Assembly: GCA_964608735.1 (NCBI GenBank)
Contig: CAZSPL010000089.1
Coordinates: 1 to 14,267 of the forward strand
Source: CAZSPL01 sp964608735
Lineage (GTDB): Bacteria; JAJVIF01; JAPKYR01; CAZSPL01
DNA: 14,267 nt
Direction of reading: 5' to 3'
Part shown: positions 1 through 6,473 of the stretch, one piece after another
Layout of the letters: every line of letters begins with the position of its first letter
Numbering within the stretch: the stretch's first letter is position 1
Notes under the pieces: generated by a model
Told to the model about the DNA's origin: nothing
Seen by the model: only the letters and a program-made list of their open reading frames with translations
Database searches by the model: none
Translations under genes and position numbers: made by a program

Positions 1-95
1 ATTTAGTTGTATCGTCAAGACGACGCCGAAATCCTTACACCATATAGGCGAAAGTTTTGCCCGGTTTCTTACATCGTCGATGAATTTTTCAGTGA

Positions 96-1247
96 TTATT
101 TTGCCGCGATTGCAGTAGCCTTCCTGCCCTTTACATCCCACATGCGCGCGACGAAGCTCTCTACGCGTGTCTGGAAGCCCGCCTCGGCGGTGTGCTCGTC
201 GAAGATGAAACTGTAGAATGGAATCCCCATCTCTCGCGCCACCACCGGGATGACATCCTTCGCCGTGACCTCCGGCATGCATGTGAACGGCATCACCTGC
301 ACGACGCCGTCACACCCACGCTCCTTCGCGATGACGACATAGCCGACGGTCTCGATCCCCTCACCGCCGAACGGCGTCTTGAGCCACGGCTCGGCTTTCT
401 CGATGGCCACCTGGAAGCTGAACTTCTCCCCTTTCTCCCTGAAAAGAAACGGCATTATCCGCTCCTGGAGCCATTCGGTCGCCGACGACGAGCGGTAGCA
501 TATGCAGTCAAGATCCCCCAGCCTCCTGGCAAGATCCATGTTCGAGAACGGTTCGAGCAGTACGAATATCTCCCCCGTAAGCAGCACCTCGAGCACCGGT
601 TTATCCGGGTCCACCGGCACTTCGGCATCCATCTCTTCCGTAAACTGCGCCCGGGCATTCTCTATCGCCGCATAGCCGTCCGCGCGGTCGACGCGTCGCA
701 CGAATTTCCCGAAGATCTTATCCACCTGCCGGTTTTGTTTCTGGTATGGCCGCCGCTTGAGAACATACTCCTCCTCGCCCCAGTCCACCGCTTCGAGCTT
801 GGTGGCGGCGAACCTGATGGCGGGCACTATCCGCTTGGGCTTGAATCCCGATATCTTTAACAGCTGCCAGAAAAAATGGATGACCTTACCGGCGGGAGGC
901 TCGACTATAACGAACTTCGCGTCATAACCGAGGCGTTTGAGGATCAGCTCCGCCGTGACGCCGTACAGCCCGAACCTGCAGGGACCGATACCGCCGGACA
1001 TGAATATCGTATCGGCTCCCTTCTCCAGCGCTTCGATGAAATTCCCGAGCACATATTTGAACGGCACGCACATCTCCTCCGGTGAATGCGCGCTCCCGAG
1101 GGTGATCGTCCTCTGCGTTATCGGCGGCGGCGGGATAACCTCGTAGCCCAGCTCCTCGAATACGCACTTCGTGGCGACCCAGAGGTTGCCCATATGGGGG
1201 AATGTTATTTTTCCTTTCGGGCTCAGAGAAGTTGTCCTTTCTTCCAC
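96..1247 (-). CDS. 2-hydroxyacyl-CoA dehydratase/activase-related Fe-S protein, COG3581-like
   Basis: This is the second gene of a two-gene operon and belongs to the family annotated as acyl-CoA dehydratase activase-related protein. Family-like landmarks, numbered from the GTG start, are the N-terminal KITFPHMGN block (13-21), a PPPIT segment, Cys60 in PEEMC, Cys90 in the GPCRFGLYG block, Cys323 in FTCMPE and a C-terminal DEHTAEAG box (350-357). The three cysteines are plausible Fe-S ligands by analogy with HgdB/BcrB-type subunits; the actual reaction is unknown for this branch. The annotated GTG start overlaps the upstream gene by 25 bases and has no clear Shine-Dalgarno. A CTG at 1226-1224, in a CTGA overlap with the upstream stop and 8 bases after AAAGGA, fits the family N-terminus better. 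The family is sure; the start and function are not. No partner ATPase (HgdC/COG1924) lies in the window, although the operon could continue past base 1. Confidence 0.85.
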   Translation of the reverse strand: MEERTTSLSPKGKITFPHMGNLWVATKCVFEELGYEVIPPPPITQRTITLGSAHSPEEMCVPFKYVLGNFIEALEKGADTIFMSGGIGPCRFGLYGVTAELILKRLGYDAKFVIVEPPAGKVIHFFWQLLKISGFKPKRIVPAIRFAATKLEAVDWGEEEYVLKRRPYQKQNRQVDKIFGKFVRRVDRADGYAAIENARAQFTEEMDAEVPVDPDKPVLEVLLTGEIFVLLEPFSNMDLARRLGDLDCICYRSSSATEWLQERIMPFLFREKGEKFSFQVAIEKAEPWLKTPFGGEGIETVGYVVIAKERGCDGVVQVMPFTCMPEVTAKDVIPVVAREMGIPFYSFIFDEHTAEAGFQTRVESFVARMWDVKGRKATAIAAK

Positions 1248-2197
1248 TTTATCAGGTTGACAAACGCTTCGAGACGCGTCATCACTCCCGCTTCGGCGGT
1301 ATGCTCATCGAACGCCAGGTGCAAAAGCGGCATCTTGAATTCCGATGAACGATGCGTGATAAACTCGCCGGTCACTGAATTCGTGCCGCAGGAGAACGAC
1401 GACACATTGATCAAACCGTCTATTCTGCCTGACTGGATCATGAAGAATGCCGCGCCCATAAGCTTGCGCTCATGTTCCCAGAACGGGATCTTCCGCACGG
1501 TCTTGTCATAGCGGCGGATTATCTTCTCGGGAACCATCTCATTCGTAACCACCACCGCCCCCATCTCCCTCAGCTTCCTTATAAATTGGAGGCTGGTGTA
1601 GGGGTCGTAGAGAATGTACGGGTGCCCTACCACCCCGATACGGATCTGGTCTTTACCCTCGATACGACGCACCGGCGCAGCGTTCTTGAATATGATATCG
1701 AACGCTTCAGGGGACGAATGCCCGCCATAGAGAAGTTTCGTGAAACGCCGCTGCGCGTCGAGCGCCGATCTATAAGCTTTCTTGAATTCTCTCTGGTCGC
1801 TGGTAAATATCGCGCTCGATTCCCTGAGCGCATCTTCGAGGCCCTTCTTGTCGCGCCGGAAATCAACCCAGGGTGAAAGGATGGGCGTTTTCAAGTTAAG
1901 GCGCATGATATCGGGGAAGGCTATATATTTGGGGCAGTTGGTGAAATACGGCCTGAGGGATACGAACCTGTGCAGGAGGATATAATCCACCTTGCCTTCA
2001 AGGGATGCCGAGGCCCCGGCCGCAACCTTGCATGGAAGGCAGGTCTCATCCACGACCATGTTCCCGCCCACCTCGATGGTGCGCTTATTCGTGGGAGGAC
2101 TCGCCGTCACTTTGCAGCCGATGTTCTCGAAAAATACCCTGAACAGCGGATAATAGCTCCAGCTCTCCAAGGCCATGGGTATCCCGACAGTAGGCGT
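1223..2197 (-). CDS. DUF2229/COG3580-like acyl-CoA dehydratase activase-related Fe-S protein, apparent ACG start
   Basis: This is the first gene of the operon, about 324 aa from the start chosen here. The N-terminus PTVGIPMALESWSYYPL, the SPPTNKRT block and VDETCLPCKV match the DUF2229 pattern from family knowledge. Candidate Fe-S cysteines are Cys53 and Cys56 (CLPC), Cys88 (TNCPK) and Cys270 (FSCGTN); a DEHTAEAG box near the C-terminus mirrors the partner protein, so the two are probably paralogous subunits of one complex. The start is odd. The open frame extends up to TTG 2293, but that codon is the -35 element of a strong promoter, so it cannot lie on the mRNA. A perfect GGAGG (2209-2205) sits 7 bases before ACG 2197, which is exactly where the family begins. 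The first ATG (2176) is 28 bases from that site and would remove part of the conserved VGIP start. It was annotated from ACG with moderate confidence. The stop codon overlaps the next gene. Confidence 0.82.
   Translation of the reverse strand, partial: TPTVGIPMALESWSYYPLFRVFFENIGCKVTASPPTNKRTIEVGGNMVVDETCLPCKVAAGASASLEGKVDYILLHRFVSLRPYFTNCPKYIAFPDIMRLNLKTPILSPWVDFRRDKKGLEDALRESSAIFTSDQREFKKAYRSALDAQRRFTKLLYGGHSSPEAFDIIFKNAAPVRRIEGKDQIRIGVVGHPYILYDPYTSLQFIRKLREMGAVVVTNEMVPEKIIRRYDKTVRKIPFWEHERKLMGAAFFMIQSGRIDGLINVSSFSCGTNSVTGEFITHRSSEFKMPLLHLAFDEHTAEAGVMTRLEAFVNLIKWKKGQLL
1235..1240 (-). promoter_or_regulatory. Shine-Dalgarno AAAGGA placing a CTG start at 1226
   Basis: AAAGGA lies inside the last codons of the COG3580-like gene, 8 bases before CTG (1226-1224), which overlaps the TGA stop as CTGA. 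This is the geometry of the common ATGA translational coupling, with C in place of A. It favours a CTG start over the upstream GTG at 1247. It rests on spacing alone. Confidence 0.45.
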
Positions 2198-2204
2198 AAA
2201 TCCA

Positions 2205-2209
2205 CCTCC
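2205..2209 (-). promoter_or_regulatory. Strong Shine-Dalgarno GGAGG that decides an ACG start
   Basis: GGAGG is followed by a 7-base spacer and then ACG at 2197. No ATG, GTG or TTG lies in frame at a usable distance. The protein read from ACG begins where the family normally begins. Confidence 0.6.
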
Positions 2210-2263
2210 CGACAGTTTAGATGTATCAAATACGGGGCACGAAAGCCAACTTCGACCCACCCG

Positions 2264-2293
2264 ATTATAGCATCCCGGGCCGCTGCTATGCAA
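2264..2293 (-). promoter_or_regulatory. Sigma-70-type extended -10 promoter for the dehydratase-related operon
   Basis: The -35 is TTGCAT (2293-2288), the spacer is 18 bases, and the -10 is a perfect TATAAT (2269-2264) preceded by TGC, giving the extended -10 TGCTATAAT. Transcription would begin near 2257 and leave a leader of about 60 bases before the ACG at 2197. Confidence 0.75.
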
Positions 2294-2354
2294 TCAATCC
2301 GCAGACTCCGTTTCCGCCCCCGCTCCACTTAAATCCGCCCATCCTGGTAAATCC

Positions 2355-2384
2355 TTCCATTATGTCGTCGCATTGTGCTACACT
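2355..2384 (+). promoter_or_regulatory. Probable extended -10 promoter for the lysA-like/aspartokinase genes
   Basis: TACACT (2379-2384) is preceded by TGC, so the extended -10 is TGCTACACT. An 18-base spacer leads back to a weak -35, TTCCAT (2355-2360). The predicted start near 2391 gives a leader of about 38 bases. It is weaker than the opposing promoter, and the assignment depends on the TGN extension. Confidence 0.45.
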
Positions 2385-2428
2385 AAATAATTAATTCTGA
2401 ATCGTATGGGAAGGATACCAGGCGGCAG

Positions 2429-3673
2429 ATGAAACATCTATCATACAGGAATAACGAGCTTTACATCGATGACGTCAAAGCACTGGACATCGCTGATGAG
2501 ATGTTCACCCCGTTTTACGTCTATTCGAAGGCGGCGATACTTAACCGTATCAACGAATTCAGGAGCGCTTTCGAGCCCATCGACCCGGTTATCGCCTACT
2601 CCACCAAGGCCCTGAGCAATATCAAGATCCTCAGGATATTCCTCGACGAGGGGCTCCACGTGCATGTGCCGAGCTACGGCGACTTCACGAGGGCCAAGGT
2701 CGCCGGGTTCAAGCCCGAGCAGATCATCATGGGCGGTCCGGCAAAGACATCCGAGGAAATGACCAAGGCGGCCTATGAAAAGCCTTTCCTCATCCAGCTC
2801 GACGCCATGTTCGAGATCGAGACGCTCAAGGAGATCACCGAGGAAAAGAAGACCGTCCAGAATATCGGCCTGAGACTCAGCCTCGGACCCGACCACGGGG
2901 AACGGCCCTACTGGGCAGAGGGACCGACCGAAAGCAAATTCGGTCTTACGCGCAATAACTACGAGCGCGCCCTCGATGTCATCTCCCAGTCGCCGGGACT
3001 GAAGCTCAAGTCAATCGGCGTTTATCTCGGCAGCCGGATTTCATCGATCGATCCATATATCGAAGGCGCCAACGCCCTCGTCGACCTTTTCCTCCAGGCC
3101 CAGGCCGCGGGCAATGAAATGGAATACATCAACATGGGCGGCGGATTCGGCATCGATTACGAGGAAGGCGAATCTTTCGCCATCAGCGACCTCGCCGGTG
3201 AAATCATCCCAATCCTCAAGGAGATCGACGGCAAGGTTATTTTCGAGCCGGGACGGTTCCTTGTTGCCGACAGCGGGATGCTCATCACCCAGGTGCTCGG
3301 CGTTAAAACCGCGGGCGACTTGACATATGTCTATGTCGATGCCGGCATGAACGACATCCTCAGGCCCTCCATCTTCGAGACTTATCACGAAGCGGTTCCA
3401 TTGATAATACGCGAAGGTGAAGAAATTACCGCGGACATCTCCGGTCCGCTAAGCGATCCCGGCGATGTTATCGGGCTGTCTCGTCCGATGATCAAGCCCC
3501 GGCGCGGCGAATTCCTGGCATTTCTCAACACCGGCGCATATGCATCATGCATGGCCTCCAATTACAATGGCAGGCGTCGCGCGGCGGAAGTGATAATAGA
3601 GAACGATGATTTCACTGTCATACGCAACAGGGAAAATTGGGCGGATCTCTATAAGGACGATATCCTGGATTGA
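2429..3673 (+). CDS. Diaminopimelate decarboxylase-family (fold type III PLP) protein with altered active site
   Basis: At 414 aa it has the length and layout of LysA: an alanine-racemase-like TIM barrel, then a C-terminal beta domain. Lys60 in YSTKAL is the expected PLP Schiff-base lysine. NMGGGFGIDY and EPGR match the phosphate-binding loops, followed by VDAGMNDILRPS and a GAYASCMASNYN segment. Several near-invariant positions differ. The HIGSQ box reads YLGSR, with Tyr199 where the PLP-stacking His is expected. The GPxCES box reads GPLSDPGD, with Ser342 and Asp343 replacing the catalytic Cys and substrate-binding Glu. Placement just before aspartate kinase fits the lysine/DAP pathway, and fusions of these two activities are known. 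The altered residues suggest changed specificity, or even a non-decarboxylating role. The ATG start is well placed relative to the family N-terminus. A canonical lysA may exist elsewhere in the genome. Confidence 0.88.
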   Translation: MKHLSYRNNELYIDDVKALDIADEMFTPFYVYSKAAILNRINEFRSAFEPIDPVIAYSTKALSNIKILRIFLDEGLHVHVPSYGDFTRAKVAGFKPEQIIMGGPAKTSEEMTKAAYEKPFLIQLDAMFEIETLKEITEEKKTVQNIGLRLSLGPDHGERPYWAEGPTESKFGLTRNNYERALDVISQSPGLKLKSIGVYLGSRISSIDPYIEGANALVDLFLQAQAAGNEMEYINMGGGFGIDYEEGESFAISDLAGEIIPILKEIDGKVIFEPGRFLVADSGMLITQVLGVKTAGDLTYVYVDAGMNDILRPSIFETYHEAVPLIIREGEEITADISGPLSDPGDVIGLSRPMIKPRRGEFLAFLNTGAYASCMASNYNGRRRAAEVIIENDDFTVIRNRENWADLYKDDILD

Positions 3674-3716
3674 CGCCTCAACGCGGCACTGACAAAAGAC
3701 CCGCGGGCGATCGCAA

Positions 3717-5048
3717 TTGCCTGGTCATAAAAAAAAACCTGACATCCTCTTTCGCAACCGGAAACTGAAAGTCATCAAGTTCGGCGGTACATCGCTTGCC
3801 GATGCATCCCGCATACACAAAATCTCCCACAGCCTCAAGGCCATGGCATCCGATACTGACGTGATAGTGGTCGTTTCGGCGATGGGCGACTCCACCAGCC
3901 AGCTTGTGAAACTCGCCCACGATGTCACCAGCGGCAGCCCATCACCCCAGGACACCATCGAACTCGCCGCCCACGGTGAGATGATAGCCGCCCGCGCGAT
4001 GAAAGCCGCCCTTACCCACGTCGGCGCCGAAGCCATCGCCATTACCCCGTTCGGGGGAAGATGGCCGATTATCGCGGTGGATGAATCACCGCAACTTCTC
4101 AGCCTCGAAAAGATCAACGAGGACAAGCCGATCTCTATCGTCGAGGACCGCACGAACAAACTGCTCAGGAAACACATACTCCCGCTCCTCAAACGCGGGA
4201 TAATACCGGTCGTATGCGGCTTCCTCGCGCTGAGCCCCGAAGGCACGCTGATAACCCTCGGACGAGGCGGCTCCGATACGACCGCGTTCCTCATCGCCAA
4301 GCTCCTTGAAGCCGACGAGGTTATCATCGCCACCGATGTTGAAGGTGTTCTTGATGCCGACCCCAAGCGTGTATCCGCCCCCGGCAAGGTGAAGTATATT
4401 TCCATGGACGAGATGGAAGGCCTCGCGCGTTCAGGCGCGGCGGTTATTCATCCCCGGGCGCTCGCATATAAAAGCCCCCATACTAAAGCGAGGGTCACGC
4501 ATTTCGATGCCGAGACCTATGAGCTCGGCGGGACCGAAATCGCCGGTTTCCTCAAGGCGAGCCTCGAATTCTGCCCCCATCCGCTGGCCCTGATAACGGT
4601 CGTACTCGAAGGCGGCGAGGAGCGGAGCCGCATCGCTGAAGGCATCCTCCAAGTGCTCAAGGAAGCGGGCGCGGAGATCCACGGCATGGCATCAACGAAT
4701 AACTACATCGGCGTGTATATCCGGGAAGACCAGGGCGAGGATGCATACCACGAGATACATCGCACGCTGACAAGCGAGTCGCGATTCAAGGCCATCTCCC
4801 TCAAGAAAGACCTCGCCCGCGTGCTGATTTCATCGACCAAGTTCCAGACCCAGCCGGGACTTATCGCCGTCATCGGCAATTCCATGGCGCGCGAGAATTT
4901 AAATATCGCGGGTATAATCTCCATGCAGAATGACATCAACATCTATGTCGCATGGGATAACCGCAAGGAAGTCGGGCTTATTCTGCGGCGTCTCGCGCTC
5001 GATGCCGCCCTTGAAGAAGTCGCCAAACAGACGGTGATTGAACTCTGA
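3717..5048 (+). CDS. lysC: Aspartate kinase (aspartokinase) with two C-terminal ACT domains
   Basis: It phosphorylates aspartate to 4-aspartyl phosphate, the first step of the lysine, threonine and methionine family. Visible motifs, numbered from TTG 3717, are KFGGTS (21-26), VSAMGDST (53-60), the GRGGSD nucleotide/aspartate loop (182-187), TDVEGVLDADP (206-216) and VIHPRA (243-248). Residues from about 295 to the end form a tandem ACT regulatory region, so feedback control by an amino acid is likely, although the ligand cannot be read. It starts 43 bases after the lysA-like gene and is presumably cotranscribed. The start is uncertain because there is no ATG. TTG 3717 adds 16 poorly conserved residues and lacks a good Shine-Dalgarno; CTG 3765 falls exactly where homologues start (KVIKFGGTS) but also has only a weak ribosome site. 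Confidence 0.93.
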   Translation: MPGHKKKPDILFRNRKLKVIKFGGTSLADASRIHKISHSLKAMASDTDVIVVVSAMGDSTSQLVKLAHDVTSGSPSPQDTIELAAHGEMIAARAMKAALTHVGAEAIAITPFGGRWPIIAVDESPQLLSLEKINEDKPISIVEDRTNKLLRKHILPLLKRGIIPVVCGFLALSPEGTLITLGRGGSDTTAFLIAKLLEADEVIIATDVEGVLDADPKRVSAPGKVKYISMDEMEGLARSGAAVIHPRALAYKSPHTKARVTHFDAETYELGGTEIAGFLKASLEFCPHPLALITVVLEGGEERSRIAEGILQVLKEAGAEIHGMASTNNYIGVYIREDQGEDAYHEIHRTLTSESRFKAISLKKDLARVLISSTKFQTQPGLIAVIGNSMARENLNIAGIISMQNDINIYVAWDNRKEVGLILRRLALDAALEEVAKQTVIEL

Positions 5049-5090
5049 GCGCCGCCCGTTGTCATACTTGAGGAAAATGGGTGAATCAAA

Positions 5091-6065
5091 ATGGCGAACA
5101 GAAAACATAATTTCGATAAGGAATGCATGAGCCGCAAGGATTTCCTTCGCAGAACTGGCTACTTCGCCCTCGGCCTTTCGCTGACCCCGATGCTTGCCAA
5201 TATTGCGTGTTCCGGGCGGACTGCTGAAGCGCAGGCTGCCGCATCCGGCGCCACGAGCCAGGCGAAAGCCGACCCGACTTTATTCATCGCGAAGAATGAC
5301 ACGCCGGGCTCGCTTACACGCAAAGCCGTCAACGCGCTTGGCGGGATGAAGCGGTTCGTGTCGAAAGGCGACAAGGTCGCGCTTCTTCCGAATATCGGAT
5401 GGGCCCGCGAACCCGAGCTTGCCGCGAATACGAATCCCGATGTCGTGGAAGCCATCGCGCGCATGTGTTTCGATGCCGGTGCGAGCCAGGTCGAAGTCTT
5501 CTGCAACCCATGCAACAACGCCAAGGTTACATATGAAAAGAGCGGCATCGAAAAAGCCGCCCAGGATGCGGGCGCGTATGTCTTCTTCCTCGCATCCGAT
5601 GAAGATTACAGGGAGATCGATGTCCCCGGCGCAGTATGGAGCAAGAAAGCGAGGGTCGCGAAGGCGTTGCTCGATGCCGATGTCTTCATCAACGCGCCCA
5701 TAGCGAAAGTCCACGGCCTGAGTAAACTCACGCTGCTTCAGAAGAATCTCATGGGCTCCGTCGCCGACCGGGGCGTGCTTCACCGGAACATCCACAAGGA
5801 ACTCGTCGCCCTCAGCCATGTACTTCCCGCCGACCTCTTCGTCCTCGACGCCACCCGCATCCTTTTTCGCAACGGGCCGACAGGCGGAAGCCTTAGCGAT
5901 GTAAAGAAGATGGACCAGGTCATCGCGGGGACCGACCCGATAGCAATTGAATCCTATGCCTCGACGCTATTCGGCATGGACCCGGCCACCATCGGATTCA
6001 TCAAGCTCGGTGAGGATGAGGGACTCGGTACTATGAACTGGGAATCATGCTGCGGCTATGTATAA
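5091..6065 (+). CDS. DUF362 domain protein with N-terminal export signal
   Basis: This 324-aa protein has an N-terminal SRKDFLRR stretch (14-21), a hydrophobic segment (about 24-39) and Cys40 at its end. That resembles a Tat signal, with RK rather than RR at the core, or possibly a lipoprotein signal with a poor lipobox (NIAC). The rest (about 65-320) reads as DUF362, with VVEAIARMCFDAGA, a FCNPCNN segment and the late ITGTDPIAIES-like region (AGTDPIAIES). DUF362 proteins are often encoded beside membrane ferredoxins and are thought to take part in redox or cofactor work, but the reaction is unknown. A second ATG at 5127, just before SRKDF and preceded by AAGGA, would give a more compact signal peptide. 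It lies 42 bases after aspartokinase. Its stop codon is 4 bases from the palindromic element that fills the downstream gap. A polyferredoxin of the expected partner type lies 4 kb away on the other strand. Confidence 0.82.
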   Translation: MANRKHNFDKECMSRKDFLRRTGYFALGLSLTPMLANIACSGRTAEAQAAASGATSQAKADPTLFIAKNDTPGSLTRKAVNALGGMKRFVSKGDKVALLPNIGWAREPELAANTNPDVVEAIARMCFDAGASQVEVFCNPCNNAKVTYEKSGIEKAAQDAGAYVFFLASDEDYREIDVPGAVWSKKARVAKALLDADVFINAPIAKVHGLSKLTLLQKNLMGSVADRGVLHRNIHKELVALSHVLPADLFVLDATRILFRNGPTGGSLSDVKKMDQVIAGTDPIAIESYASTLFGMDPATIGFIKLGEDEGLGTMNWESCCGYV

Positions 6066-6069
6066 AAAA

Positions 6070-6104
6070 GTAGGGACAGTCACTAATGGCGCTTTTTTAA
6101 GGCG
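6070..6104 (+). repeat. Left inverted end of the palindromic element
   Basis: It begins GTAGGGACAGTCAC and continues through a T-run to GGCG. It pairs with 6439-6473 on the opposite strand with four mismatches (positions 15, 22, 24 and 32 of the arm). Confidence 0.8.
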
Positions 6105-6125
6105 TCAATCCGGGGGCTACAACCC

Positions 6126-6216
6126 GGGGACAGGCCCCGAAGCATGCATGGCACGATGCAAATTCAATACCGGGAACCTCAATCCCAAAACCACAATTTC
6201 GAAACGGCCTGTCCCC
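6126..6216. repeat. Inner inverted repeat GGGGACAGGCC
   Basis: GGGGACAGGCC at 6126-6136 is the exact reverse complement of GGCCTGTCCCC at 6206-6216 (11 of 11). The core GGGACAG is shared with the outer ends and with the hairpin at 13545-13576. Confidence 0.75.
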
Positions 6217-6229
6217 TCACCGCACGCAA

Positions 6230-6328
6230 CCCCGGGTAGGCCGCATTTTATCAATAGTTCAGAAGGATGCGGCCAACCCGGGGCTACCAGGAGTTGTGCT
6301 TACTTAACACTTGGTAGCCCGGGGTTGG
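6230..6328. repeat. Two overlapping, mutually exclusive hairpins (REP-like)
   Basis: Arms 6230-6246 and 6267-6283 (17 bases, one mismatch, 20-base loop) form the first hairpin. Arms 6273-6288 and 6313-6328 (16 bases, one mismatch, 24-base loop) form the second. They share 6273-6283, so only one can form at a time. Both centre on CCCGGG. Confidence 0.7.
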
Positions 6329-6438
6329 AGCCATCCACAGCACTTGCTTAATACATGATTTTCCCAAGCTGGAGCTTTCTTGCTACCCGCTGGATAAATG
6401 GGCTCCTACCCCGGGCGACTACCAATCAATGCGGTATT

Positions 6439-6473
6439 CGCTTTAAAAATGTGCCATTCGTGACTGTCCCTAC
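6439..6473 (-). repeat. Right inverted end of the palindromic element
   Basis: On the minus strand it begins GTAGGGACAGTCAC, and the TAG is the stop codon of acr3. So the repeat overlaps the end of the coding region. Confidence 0.8.

Larger units (their letters stand above)
6070..6473. mobile_element. MITE-like palindromic element filling the convergent gap between the DUF362 gene and acr3
   Basis: The 404 bases between the two convergent stop codons hold no convincing gene. They are bounded by 35-bp inverted ends (6070-6104 and 6439-6473) that match at 31 of 35 positions. Inside are an 11-bp perfect inverted repeat and five CCCGGG-centred palindromic motifs able to form overlapping hairpins. 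There is no transposase, so it would be a non-autonomous element (MITE or REP-type composite). Its position between convergent genes means it could also act as a bidirectional terminator. Mobility is an inference from structure; target-site duplications are not obvious. Confidence 0.6.

Noticed and set aside
1..95. Next gene of the left operon
   Set aside because: The 95 bases after the COG3581-like stop show no convincing ribosome site and start in any frame on the minus strand, and no terminator hairpin; nothing can be called.
192..860. 222-codon open frame opposite the COG3581-like gene
   Set aside because: It lies entirely antisense to a conserved gene. Its composition is rich in Arg, His and Pro, as expected for a GC-rich shadow, with no recognisable motif.
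3725..4405. 226-codon open frame opposite aspartokinase
   Set aside because: Antisense to the well-conserved kinase domain; Ser/Arg-rich shadow without domains.
6058..6351. 97-codon open frame in the convergent gap
   Set aside because: It consists of the palindromic repeats translated; it has no ribosome site and no protein-like pattern.
6100..6430. CRISPR array
   Set aside because: The repeats are inverted and unevenly spaced, with no regular spacers, and no cas genes are nearby.
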